Positions 45,788 through 56,810 of a DNA stretch of 64,000 nt are shown here, piece by piece; the stretch's first letter is position 1; every line of letters starts with the position of its first letter. The notes below the pieces were generated by a model, which had not been told where the DNA came from, ran no database searches, and worked only from the letters and a program-made list of their open reading frames with translations. A program made the position numbers and the translations under genes. The stretch comes from Cocos nucifera (Eukaryota > Streptophyta > Magnoliopsida > Arecales > Arecaceae), in contig QRFJ01000758.1 of the NCBI GenBank assembly GCA_006176705.1, positions 1-64,000 on the forward strand, written 5' to 3'.

Positions 45788-46729
45788 TGTTTGGATTTAT
45801 GGTGCTCCCAAGTCTTGGGAGGCCACGGGAGGAGTCACGGTGTTGGCTCTGAAGATTTTAGGAGCTTGGTTGGTGCTTCAAAGATCTGAAACATAAGGTG
45901 AAGCAAGAAACCAAAGTCGGGGAATCAAGACTGTAGAAAAAATATTTTCTGTAGGTTAGCCAACTCAGTCCAAAATTGGGTTGGCTAAGTCTCAAAGCAC
46001 AGGCAAAATAGAGAGCTGTGCGTTCGGGACTGCTGGCACGGTACATGATTGGATCGGCTCAGTTTTAGACTGAGTCGACCTAGTGAAACTTAGCCGACTC
46101 TATGCTAAGAATGAGCCGACTCAGTGCGTGGGCAGAGTTACGCGAGGGTCTATTTTGGGCTAGGATCTGAGATGATCCTGGGGGTCTTAAGGCCTGGTTT
46201 GAGAGGTTCTAAGGAGGCTAATTCATGTATGGGTCAGGTCTAGATCCAGAGGATGAGAGCATGGGAGACATGGGTGTACATGATCTCAGTGAGTACTTTC
46301 ACGTATTGGGTTAACCGAGGAGTTTTTTGGTCGGGCCTAATGGTTTTGTATAAATACATAGGTTGTATTAGGATTTCATTAAGGCTGCGAATGTTGGAAT
46401 CAATACAAACTTTTTCTCCCTCAACTCTCTTCTTCTCTTCTCTCTAAAGTTGCCACCCTAGGGTTCTTGAAGAAGCCCTAGAGAAGGGGACATCTCCCTC
46501 AAGCCCAAGGTGAGAGGCACCCGATCATAGATCCAGGTGGAGGATCGATGGTGTGCTGCCCAAAGAGAATATCACAGATTCCTTTAGGTCCGTGCTAAAG
46601 ATCAGGAGCTTCCATAACATGGTATCAGGGTGCTTATGATATCAAGGATGATTGGCATTCGAGCGATATCATGGGTCTATAATTTGGTATCAGAGCTAGG
46701 TGGTGCTTGGAACGTTGTGGACGACAATA
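45788..46729 (+). repeat. 5' LTR of element F (942 bp)
   Basis: It starts TGTTTGGATTTATGG and ends GACGACAATA, directly followed by the primer site. It pairs with 48334-49269. A TATA box lies at 46349. Two extra primer-site-like motifs lie inside its 3' end, at 46620 and 46685. TG...TA ends are unusual, but the target duplication fixes them. Confidence 0.85.
46349..46356 (+). promoter_or_regulatory. TATA box in LTR F
   Basis: TATAAATA within TTTTGTATAAATACATAGG. The 3' LTR has TATAAGTA at the same place (48888-48895). Confidence 0.6.
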
Positions 46730-46745
46730 TGGTATCAGAGCTAAG
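46730..46745 (+). promoter_or_regulatory. Primer binding site of F
   Basis: TGGTATCAGAGCTAAG, complementary to initiator-Met tRNA over its first 12 bases, with no spacer after the LTR. Confidence 0.8.
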
Positions 46746-48333
46746 TTTTGGAGCCTGATGATGCATGGAAGGGAAGGAGAAGTCGTACATGGTGAAATCA
46801 GAAATCTGCATAAGAATTCTACGATTTGTCTCAAATATATCTTGTTATTGCTGTGGTTTGGCCAACCAGGAGCAGTGAGTTGAAGGTGGATGTTGAGAGG
46901 ATTAACGGAAAGGGATTTTCTCAGGGTGGAAGAATTTGGTGCATGATTTGCTGATCGATCTTGGTGGAAAGGCTGGGGTGTATGATGGTTATATGACAGG
47001 AAGGGAGTGTTGCAGTAGCGCTTCCCTAGAGATGTAGGGCTGAGAGAGGCTTGGTGATGCAGCAGTCAAGGGAGGTATCTCAGTAGAGAGCGTTAAGATT
47101 CTCTAGGATGATGGGCAGCATAGGACTGCTGAAGAGAGATTTCCCAAGAGGTAATGGTTGAAGAAAGGTTGAAGAAGCAACTATACGTCCTTCGATATCT
47201 GAAAGGCGGGAAAGTAGTTGGAGATGTATTCAGTGGTTCGACCAGAGCATGGATTTGTGAAGCCTTGGGAGTGATGGAGATGGATGATCCATAGAGGTCC
47301 AGCAGGTTAGGATTGGGCAACTTTAGAGCGGCGCAGAGATGAGTCAGGGAGCACTGGAGTGCTGCAAGAGCACTTACTTGGAGGCATGGGGTTGAGAGAG
47401 GCTCAGTGGTGCAGCAGTCGAGGAGTGTATCTTAGTAGAGAGTATCAGTGGTATCTCAGGAAGACCAGGTGCAGATCTTAGGGAGAGCCAGGGGGTCTCA
47501 GGGAGTGCTAGGAGGTCTCTAGCTGTCGGGACTATCATGAATCAGATTTCTTCTACAGGAACATCGGGAAGAGTTGCAGTACAAGTGGAGGATGGTTCTC
47601 TAGGCGCAACTGAAGTGATGGCTGGTGTTGGGGCAGAAGAGAAGAACTAATATGGAATTTCCTAAGATTTAGTTGCTAGTTTTAGAAGAGTTGGATGAGC
47701 TCTTGGATTTTGGAGGTGCCCATAGGTTGTGGAGGTATCCAAAATGGCTTTGAAGAGGGCCGCGAAGCATGGAGGGTTCGAAGGGACAGCGATGGTGTTC
47801 GAGGTACAGCGATAGGCTCAGCAGTGCAGCATTGAGTGGTTGGCCTCGAGGGACTCGATGATAGAGTTAGCTTCTATGGCATCAAGTGGACTTCGTATAT
47901 AGGTGGAGCTCTATAGTGGTGGCTTTACAAGTGGTGAGAAAATTTGGCATGAGTTCAGAGCATCGAAGATGCACAGTTCTTGGTGGAGTGGCGTGTACAG
48001 GTGGACAAACGTAGCTCTAGGGAGATCATGTCAGATACTACAACATGTGCTGGTGCAGAAATACTGTAGGTTCTGCAGAAAAGTTTAAAAAAAATGATGC
48101 AGCTACTAAGCAGAAGGGAACCTAGAATTCCATGGTGGTGCAAAGATGAAAGCACAGGTCTTCAGCGGTGGAGGCGGTCATCCCGAAGGCCTAAAGGGTA
48201 CGCAATAGTTGAAGAGGATTGGTGGAGGCGATGATTGCACAAGAGGCTGTCGAGCACGCAGGGACAGTGGGATCATGCAAGAGGTCATTGCCGAGAGGTT
48301 TGCCAAGGCTTGAAGGCACCAAGGTAGAGATTA
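46746..48333 (+). other. Interior of element F
   Basis: About 1.6 kb, more GC-rich than the surrounding copia leaders, with no retrotransposon protein motif. A diverged direct repeat is visible: GAGAGAGGCTTGGTGATGCA near 47041 and GAGAGAGGCTCAGTGGTGCA near 47393. The few open frames (up to 105 codons) have no recognisable content. The end (48321-48333, AAGGTAGAGATTA) is purine-rich and probably the polypurine tract. Confidence 0.7.
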
Positions 48334-49269
48334 TGAGGATTTGTGCTGCTCCAAAGCCTTGGGAGGCTACGGAAGGAGTCACGATGTTGGCTCCTAGCAT
48401 TCTAAGGGCTTGGTTGGTGCTTCGGAGATCTGTGACACAAGGTGAAGGAACCAAAGATGGGGAATCAAGACTATAGAAAGAAGATTTTTTGCAGGTTAGC
48501 TGGCTCAATCCAAAACTGGATCGGCTAAGTCTTAGAGCACAGGCAAAATAGAGAGTTGTGCATTCGGGACTGCTGGCATGGCATAGGACTGGGCCAGCTC
48601 AGTTTCGACTGAGCCGACCTAGTGGAACTTAGCCGGCTCAGTGCTGAGAATGATCCGGCTCAATGCACGGGCAGAGTTACGCGAGGGTTTATTTTGGGCT
48701 AGGGTCTGGGATGATCCTAAGGATCTTAAGGCCTAGTTTGAGAGGTCCTAAGGAGGCTAATTTATGTATGGGTCGGGTCTAGATCTAGAGGATGAGAGCA
48801 TTGGAGACATGGGTGTAGATGGGCTCGGTGAGTGCTTTCATGTATTGGATTAGCTGGAGAGTTTTTTGGTCGGGCCTAATGGCTATGTATAAGTACATAA
48901 GTTGTATTAGGATTTCATTAAGGCCGTGAATGTTGGAATCAATACAGACCTTTTCTCCCTCAACTCTCTTCTTCTCTTCTCTCTAGAGTTGCCGCCCTAG
49001 GGTTCTTGAAGAAGCCGTAGAGAAGGAGTGCACCTCCCTTAAGCCCAATGAGAGAGGTGCCCCATCATAGATCTAGGTGGACGATCGGTGGTGTGCTGCC
49101 CATAAAGAATGTCACAGGTTCTTTCAGGTCAATACTAAAGATCAGGAGCTTCCACAACATGGTATCGGGGTACTTGTGATGTCAAGAATGATTGACATTC
49201 GAGCGATATCATGGGTCTACAATTTGGTATCAGAGCTAGGTGATGCCTGGAATGTTGTGCACGACAATA
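48334..49269 (+). repeat. 3' LTR of element F (936 bp)
   Basis: It starts TGAGGATTTGTGC, ends CACGACAATA, and is followed by CAGCT. It carries the two internal primer-site-like motifs (49160, 49225) but not the third, which lies outside the LTR. Confidence 0.85.
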
Positions 49270-49274
49270 CAGCT
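49270..49274. repeat. Target-site duplication of F, right copy
   Basis: CAGCT, an exact match of 45783-45787. Confidence 0.85.
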
Positions 49275-50497
49275 ACCATGTCTGATTATTCTCAAGTGAT
49301 TCCATCTCCTCCATCATGACCTGCATCCATGAATCATGATCCTCACTCTCCATGGCCTCTGCATAATTCTCTAGAGCTCCATTAGCAGTGATGAGTGCAT
49401 AGAAGATAATCTCATGAATGCCATATCTGACTGGTCTCCTAATAGTATGCTGGGATTTGTGCAAAGCCACTTCCACTGGCACATCTCTGCTTGATGTCTG
49501 TGGCTGCTCCTGCACATCTATCTGAACTACTGGCCCTCCATGCTAATTTTCAATCTGAGACAATACTTTTCTACCTAGCTCCACCTCAATAGGAACACTC
49601 CTGTCAGTGGATGTAACCTACATGCCATCATTCTCAGACTGGCCACCATTGTTCACTTTTGTTTTGCCAGTTCCATCTATCCCAAATCTCCTCAGGATGC
49701 TCTTCTCATCAAAGATAACATCCCTACTGATCACTGACTTTTGTGCTTAAGAGTTCCACAGCAGGTACCCCTTGACTCCTTGTGGATATCCTATGAATGT
49801 CATCTTTTGAGATTTTGGATCTAATTTGCTCCTCTCGGTTGCCTCCACATGTGCATAGGCTGTGCAACCGAAGACTTTTAGGTGGCCAAGCTCCACCTTC
49901 TTTCCACTCTATACCCCTTCTAGAATGCCTCCATTCAGCTTATAATGAGGGAACCTATTCACAAGAAAATAAGAAAAAGTTAGAGCATCATTCCAAAAGG
50001 ACTTTGGGAGTAATGTCCGCAGTCTCAAACTTCGTGCCTTCTCTGTCGATGTTTGGTTCATCCTCTCCATGACACCATTCTGCTGGGGAGTCATCCTCAC
50101 CACGTAATGGCATTTGATGCCATTTTCTTTATAGTACTTCCTGAACTCTAGGCTAATATACTCCCCTCCACTGTTCGACCTCAGATACTTTATCCATCTT
50201 CCTGACTCCTCTACTTTAGCTCTTCAAGCTCTGAATCAGGCAAACACCTCTGATTTTTCTCTAATCATATAAATCCATACCTTTCTTGAGAAATCATCAA
50301 TGAAAGTAACCAAGTATTTTGCCCAACCTCTAGTTGCTATAGGAGCTAGTCCCCACACATTTGAGTGCATTAAATCCAACACTCCCTCACTGCTCTTGGT
50401 ACTTCTGGCAAACTTCATCCTATATTGTTTGCCAAAGACACACGGCTCATAAAAATCTGTGTCCTCCTTCTTCAAGGTTGGGATCATACCTCTTCTG
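49275..50497 (-). pseudogene. Copia integrase to RT N-terminus (element G), 5' piece
   Basis: On the minus strand the piece 50487-50236 begins in the pre-integrase zinc region (CVFGKQYRMKF). It continues into the integrase core with a degraded H-Asn-Val site (normally HTDV, so a catalytic Asp appears lost). FIDDFSRKVWIYMIREKSE follows. Piece 50103-49909 has the NGVMERMNQT block containing the catalytic Glu. After a diverged linker, 49515-49276 is the RT N-terminus ending NNQTW, where a stop and element F follow. Confidence 0.85.
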
Positions 50498-50502
50498 CTT
50501 AG

Positions 50503-52186
50503 TGAAGGGAAATCCTGATTTCCCGATCCAGGTTCGTCCAGATCTGATTAGATCAAGAGATATATTTCAAAAATTTTCTCTTGATCTTAATCAGATCTTG
50601 ATATGTTTCAGATCTGATTCTTATTATTTTAATAAATAAAATAAAATAAGATAAATTAAATCAAATTTAATTTACCTGGTTTGGGTAATCCTATTACCCT
50701 GTAGATGATCCTGATTGCAGCGGAAGGTTCTGGATCTTAGCCACGCAAGCGCCTGGCCTCTACCGGTATCCACTTGGGTTGGATCTGGAGAACCTCTTCT
50801 TCTCTATCACACCTCCAAAAATCAGATCTGGATCTGATCTGGAGGATCTTCAAAACTCTTTTGAAGATCTGCAGTCGTCCTTTTGCAGCAGCGCAGCCTT
50901 CTTGCTTTTGATCGCCTTTCCTTGATCTGAATCGCACCAAACTAAATCCAAAACACTTTTGGACGTGGAGAGCAAGGGGAGAAGAGACTATGGCATGGAG
51001 AAGGAGGGGAGAGGCAGCCTTGGGGCGTGTCTAATCTCTATTTGAATTAGGGTTGGGCGCAGGGTCTTATTTATAGACCTCTTGTGATCCAACTCCTCTT
51101 CCTCTCAACCAATCACAACCCTTTGTGAAATCAGATCTAAATCTGATTGGTTGGAATAGAGACCCCTGGATTCCTCCTTAGAGGGCGCCTAAGACCAGTC
51201 AAACTGGATTCTTAGTAGAACTCTGATTGGAATCCAAAAGGGAGGTGGAGTCCTTGTCCAACAAGGACTCCTAGGCGCCTCCTACTTGGGCTCACGCCAC
51301 CCTTGGCGTGCGCCCTTCTCCTTGCCAGGTTCTGGCAGGGGGACAGGCCCCCACCAGCTCTCCAATAGGTGCATGACATGTGGTCAAAAGTCAAAGGGTC
51401 AATGGTCAACGTTTGACCAGTCAACGGTAGACTTTTGACCAAAGTCAAAGAACAAGAAATGGCAGGTGACCAAAAATGGCAGGTAATGTCTTACAAATAA
51501 GACAACCTATTCTGACTTGGACAACCTCCAGTCAGACCATATGAAGGCCTCTGATTGAGCACAAACTCCTTTGGCTCAGTCAGGACAACTTATTTATGAT
51601 AGTAAAAGAAGAACGTTAGGTTCAATCGAGTGCTAGCACGATTTCCTTGAACCTAATTGAATCTCATTCAGATCAATTGAACTAGATCAGTTCAATTGAT
51701 GATCACCAGATTCAAACCCTTATTTGTGTGACCCAGTTAGGTTCAGTTCTGTATGGTAATGGGATATGTCATGATCTCTATCATAAACATCATCGAAACT
51801 CCTTTCGATGGATCAGAACTCTTCTGATTCGAACAGCTAGAATGATCGATCATCTAAATCATTCTAATTGCTCCCAAAATCCACCAGTGACACCTAGCAG
51901 TATATGGTGGCAACCCATCAGAGCTGAATGCGAACCTCTTGGTGCAGCTACCTGTGTGATTCAGTTCTTCTATCTTGAGCCCCGATCAGATTAGGGTTAA
52001 GGTGAACTCGTCAAACCCTAGTCTCTGTCATATGATGTAATCATTCGATTCGAGTCCAATGTGAAAATCTAAATAGAAACTCTTTCTATTATTTCACTCT
52101 GCCATGGCCATGGGCTTCTGGACTTGATTCTCATGATCATCATAGGGCTGCTCCTCTACCACCGAGGTAGATAGCCATCTTGATGC
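50503..52186 (-). repeat. 3' LTR of element I, distal part
   Basis: The edge reads TGAAGGGAAATC on the plus strand (LTR end TTCA reversed). It is a near-identical inverted copy of 52786-54491 in element H. It stops at CCATCTTGATGC, LTR position about 600. A TATA box, reversed, is at 51068-51075. Together with H's LTR it forms an inverted repeat with arms of about 1.7 kb and a 600-bp spacer. Confidence 0.85.
51068..51075 (-). promoter_or_regulatory. TATA box in LTR I
   Basis: Minus strand GGTCTATAAATAAGACCC, identical in context to 53904-53911 in H. Confidence 0.65.
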
Positions 52187-52189
52187 TCC

Positions 52190-54491
52190 AGTTATATATG
52201 TGGCCCTAGAAGCCAGAAAGGCTGACATAAGCAGAATTGGCTGACACTTGTAATACACTTCTAGGGGCAAAATTATAATTTTGACTATAATTAATGAAAT
52301 GGGTTATTTTCTATCACACATGTGTATTTAGTGTCTGTGATACATCCTTTGAGTTAATGGTAATGATAATTCATATTTTCAAGAGTTGAAAATTTAAGAC
52401 ATGAATAATCATTATTAACTCATAAACAGCTCCCGACCATAGGATCATCACGAGGATGGTGATTGATCCGGAAGGTTGGTGTACGATCGCTTCTCTTTAG
52501 TAGATGAGTCTTGAGTCTACGGTGTGGAGACACCGGAGCGAGAGTACAGGTACTCGTTAGAGAACGAGGGCACTGAGCGTGACCACCTCGAGTAGTCATT
52601 AGGAAGTCTACCTTCTCGTCAATGACTGACTCGATGCTGCAGTAGTGTGTCTGGTTCTTTGACCTGAGATGCATCGGCAGTTCACCTTGAGGGTGTTATA
52701 GTTTGACTACACCATTACTCGGTCTCCTAGCCATATGGAACCCTGAGGTGTATGTTGGCTATAGCATGTTCATTGTAGGAACTGGATTGCATCAAGATGG
52801 GAATCTATCTACCTCGGTGGTAGAGGAGTAGCCCTATGATGATCATGAGAATCAAGTCCAGAAATCCATGGCCATGGTAGAGTGAAATAATAGAAAGAGT
52901 TTCTATTTAGATTTTCACATTGGACTCGAATCGAATGATTACATCATATGACAGAGACTAGGGTTTGACGAGTTCACCTTAACCCTAATCTGATCGGGGC
53001 TCAAGATAGAAGAACTGAATCACACAGGTAGCTGCACCAAGAGGTTCGCATTCAGCTCTGATGGGTTGCCACCATATACTGCTAGGTGTCACTGGTGGAT
53101 TTTGGGAGCAATTAGAATGATTTAGATGATCGATCATTCTAGCTGTTCGAATCAGAAGAGTTCTGATCCATCGAAAGGAGTTTCGATGATGTCTATGATA
53201 GAGATCATGACATATCCCATTACCATACAGAACTGAACCTAACTGGGTCACACAAACAAGGGTTTGAATCTGGTGATCATCAATTGAACTGATCTAGTTC
53301 AATTGATCTGAATGAGATTCAATTAGGTTCAAGGAAATCGTGCTAGCACTCGATTGAACCTAACGTTCTTCTTTTACTATCATAAATAAGTTGTCCTGAC
53401 TGAGCCAAAGGAGTTTGTGCTCAATCAGAGGCCTTCATATGGTCTGACTGGAGGTTGTCCAAGTCAGAATAGGTTGTCTTATTTGTAAGACATTACCTGC
53501 CATTTTTGGTCACCTGCCATTTCTTGTTCTTTGACTTTGGTCAAAAGTCTACCGTTGACTGGTCAAACGTTGACCATTGACCCTTTGACTTTTGACCACA
53601 TGTCATGCACCTATTGGAGAGCTGGTGGGGGCTTGTCCCCCTGCCAGAACCTGGCAAGGAGAAGGGCGCACGCCAAGGGTGGCGTGAGCCCAAGTAGGAG
53701 GCGCCTAGGAGTCCTTGTTGGACAAGGACTCCACCTCCCTTTTGGATTCCAATCAGAGTTCTACTAAGAATCCAGTTTGACTGGTCTTAGGCGCCCTCTA
53801 AGGAGGAATCCAGGGGTCTCTATTCCAACCAATCAGATTTAGATCTGATTTCACAAAGGGTTGTGATTGGTTGAGAGGAAGAGGAGTTGGATCACAAGAG
53901 GTCTATAAATAAGACCCTGCGCCCAACCCTAATTCCAAGTAAAGTGAATTCAATAGAGATTTCCCACGCCCCAAGGCTGCCTCTCCCCTCCTTCTCCATG
54001 CCATACTCTCTTCTCCCCTTGCTCTCCACGTCCAAAAGTGTTTTGGACTTAGTTTGGTGCGATTCAGATCAAGGAAAGGCGATCAAAAGCAAGAAGGCTG
54101 CGCTGCTGCAAAAGGACGACTGCAGATCTTCAAAAGAGTTTTGAAGATCCTCCAGATCAGATCCAGATCTGATTTTTGGAGGTGTGATAGAGAAGAAGAG
54201 GATCTCCAGATCCAACCCGAGTGGATACCGGTAGAGGCCAGGCGCTTGCGTGGCTAAGATCCAGAACCTTCCGCTGCAATCAGGATCATCTACAGGGTAA
54301 TAGGATTACCCAAATCAGGTAAATTAAATTTGATTTAATTTATCTTATTTTATTTTATTTATTAAAATAATAAGAATCAGATCTGAAACATATCAAGATC
54401 TGATTGAGATCAAGAGAAAATTTTTGAAATATATCTCTTGATCTAATCAGATCTGGACGAACCTGGACCGGGAAATCAGGATTTCCCTTCA
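52190..54491 (+). repeat. 5' LTR of element H (2302 bp)
   Basis: It starts (A)GTTATATATGTGGCCC, a slightly damaged TGTTAGATATATGTG, and ends TTTCCCTTCA before AC and the primer site. It has a small duplicated GGCTGACA segment near 52230. It is almost identical to the LTR of I apart from small indels, so both are recent. Confidence 0.85.
53904..53911 (+). promoter_or_regulatory. TATA box in the 5' LTR of H
   Basis: TATAAATA within GAGGTCTATAAATAAGACCC. The position, about 590 bp before the LTR end, matches A and I. A variant TATATAAG lies at 58309-58316 in the LTR right of the gap. Confidence 0.65.
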
Positions 54492-54493
54492 AC

Positions 54494-54506
54494 TGGTATC
54501 AGAGCC
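54494..54506 (+). promoter_or_regulatory. Primer binding site of H
   Basis: TGGTATCAGAGCC, a perfect initiator-Met tRNA complement. Confidence 0.9.
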
Positions 54507-56398
54507 ATGGTTCTAAATTGTTTAGATCTGATTTTAATTTTATTTTAATTAAAAATAATTGATTTCAGATGTCACATGAGATGTGATCAGATCTGAAATC
54601 AGAAAAATTAAAATTAAATGATTTGGATCTAAGAACATGAAGATATGCATGACTAGTTCTAGAATAGAATAGTTCTATAGAATAGTTTTGCATGTCTTTG
54701 ATTTAATCTGATTAAATCATATTTTAGATCTTCTTATTTACTATTTTCTGATATTATAAGTGTTATAATAACATCTGATAAAACAGCAAATAAAAATTAT
54801 TTAATTTTAAATATCATATGAGATATGATAGATGCATGACTAGACTAGTTGTAGAATAGTTCTACATAATTGTCTAGATTAGAATTTATTTTGATTAGAT
54901 CAATTTAAATCTAATTTTTTAGATTATTATGTGATAATTTAGATCTGAAAACATGCATGATTTGATACATGAGATGTATGCAAAATATGCCTTGATTAGA
55001 TCTAAATTTGTATATGAGATATATGATATAGATCTATAACTGTTTTGTAGTATTTACATGTTCCTGATTAAGGCGTTCCTCTTGGCCGTCCGGTCATAAG
55101 AACGAAGAAGGGTTTAAAGGCCCTCTCTTCCCATTCGATGGGGTGTTCTTATGACGTGTAGGGGTGCTGCGTGTTCGTCCTTAATCAGAAACCCAAAACT
55201 TACTTTCTGCAAAACCCTAGATCCTGAAACCCTAGGATTTATTGTGCATATTTTGTTTATGAACCCAACTTAATTAAGAATTAAGTTTATGGAATATTAA
55301 TTAGGTCTAAAATTGAGAATTTCAGATCTAAGACATATTCATAATACTGGGTTCGGGCTTGGGTAGCTCAATTAGGTCTAAGCGGTTGATCAAACCGAAT
55401 CAAGAGTTGGTTAGATGGGATCAACAATGCTTAAATTGACCAGCCTAATAGGATTAAGTCTGGGTCAAGATCGAGTCACGATCAAGCAAGACCTAATTAG
55501 GCTCAGAGGTTAGAGTCTGGATTAGTAGGCTAGCCCGAATGGTTTCTGGACTTCGACCAGATTTGGGTCTAAGGTAAAGTTTGGCACAAAGCACGATCGA
55601 CTGGTTTTAATTGGGAAGTCACTCGAATCTGATTGCTTATTGTGGACAGTTAACGGCACAATCCTTCCACCGGTCTCACTTACCTTTCCCCATATTGTTA
55701 ACCCAATGTTCGTGATCTGAGTGTGGCAATAATCCGAGCGAACCCAGCCACTAGGTTTTCATAATAGTTATGACAAGCCAAGTCTAAGTTTAAAATGGAC
55801 CTGAATTCAATTCTCCCTAAAGAAAAAGTAAGTCCGAGGCTTCCCACCATTTGTTAAAGACGTCGGCCTTCGCGCGGTTGATTGATTCTCCGACTGAAAA
55901 CAGTGGCTCAGATTTGCCAAACCGAAATCACCCATTGTCTGATTAGCCATTGATGCTTTGGCTGGAGGATAGTTGGGCTCGTATTCCGGATACGGTAGAG
56001 AGACCCAATTAGAAAACCACAGTCCTAGCAAATGGGTGGGTACTGACTTAACTAAAGGAGTGGATATATTCTGTGATACGTGAATTCATGAATTAGAGAC
56101 CAAGCTTTGAGTGCACCATAGTTAGAGAATCATTGACAAGTAGTTGTTTCCACTCATTGGCATATATCGCCCTCACCAATAAACTGTTAGTGAGGTGATG
56201 AGTCCAGTTGGTGAGTACCGCACCACTCCACTAGAATCATCAATCGCGGGAGATTTTCGCAATCTCTACAAAGAGGTGTAGGGCATTCCGAGAACAATAA
56301 GTTGGGAGCTAATTGTTTTAAACAATAAAGATCCCTAAAAAACAAATTGGTCAAGTCAAAATTAGTATTAACTAGAATCTCTGACTCTACCAGGGAAA
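54507..56398 (+). other. Leader of element H
   Basis: Non-coding, about 1.9 kb. From about 55170 to 55515 it is almost identical to the leader of I. After about 55516 it departs from I by many one- or two-base indels although substitutions stay few, which suggests unpolished sequence. Confidence 0.75.
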
Positions 56399-56785
56399 AT
56401 GTCTGCGTCCAACACTGGCACGTATCTAAACACACATAGGACTGACTGGACCCATTATAAAGATTGGCTCAGACTACAAAATTTTTTGGGTTCAGAGAGT
56501 TAACACATGTTTGGAACCAGGACACTCCCAACCTTACCAGCTCGTCAATCCAACTGAACAGTAGAGCGTCTCTGGATAAGAATGGATGACGGAAGACAAT
56601 AAGCGCCAATACTACATTGTTGGCTGCGAGTCATGATGAGCCTTCCAGCGCCAACATGAAAGATAGCGACTTGTCCCAAATGTGGGGACTTGTGGGCTGC
56701 ACCTATCGAGCGAGAAATAGTGTTTGGTGGCTCACGCTAACAGGGGATGTTTGGTGAACAGATGTCGGCTGTATGTCGTGTCGGT
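56399..56785 (+). pseudogene. Gag N-terminus of element H, indel-rich, runs into gap
   Basis: ATGTCTGCGTCCAACACTGGC opens in the same context as gag of I, and pieces such as HYKDWL- and EMFGEQ-like codons can be followed. Frame changes every few tens of bases. The sequence stops at the Ns at about gag codon 115. The damage is probably sequencing error more than biological decay, because the LTR and early leader of the same element are almost error-free. Confidence 0.65.
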
Positions 56786-56810
56786 NNNNNNNNNNNNNNN
56801 NNNNNNNNNN
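56786..56810. other. Assembly gap (25 Ns)
   Basis: The left side is in gag of H; the right side starts at LTR position about 215. In a full element some 4 kb lie between these points. The run of 25 is therefore unlikely to be the real length. Confidence 0.95.

Larger units (their letters stand above)
45788..49269 (+). mobile_element. Element F: non-autonomous LTR retrotransposon without coding capacity
   Basis: Two direct LTRs (45788-46729 and 48334-49269), a primer site (46730), a 1.6-kb interior, a purine-rich tract (48321-48333) and a perfect CAGCT duplication. No gag or pol domain can be recognised in any frame of the interior. It must have been moved by another element's proteins. LARD-like elements have this design; the size is small for that class and large for TRIMs. 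LTRs differ at many positions, so it is not recent. Confidence 0.85.
43634..50502 (-). mobile_element. Element G: copia retrotransposon, 3' half, interrupted by F
   Basis: On the minus strand: pre-integrase and integrase (50495-49800), RT N-terminus (49515-49275), element F inserted, RT and RNase H (45782-44300), polypurine tract (44251-44261) and 3' LTR (44250-43634). The right part (gag, 5' LTR) is cut off by element I at 50503. The short LTR and the sequence set it apart from the long-LTR families; it resembles Tork/TNT1-type copia. Stops show it is inactive. Confidence 0.8.

Noticed and set aside
48191..48508. A 105-codon minus-strand frame in element F as gag
   Set aside because: No gag or zinc-knuckle signature; it spans interior and LTR on the antisense strand.
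51728..51994. An 88-codon frame (also at 52985-53251 and 57390-57656 on the other strand) that looks conserved in three places
   Set aside because: All three are the same antisense position of recent LTR copies (I, H and the LTR right of the gap). Identity follows from LTR identity, and the older LTRs of A, B and C do not keep it open.
53531..53767. A repeated 78-codon frame in the LTRs (also 51212-51448 reversed and 57936-58160)
   Set aside because: Same reasoning: part of the recent LTRs, no known domain, and not kept in older copies.
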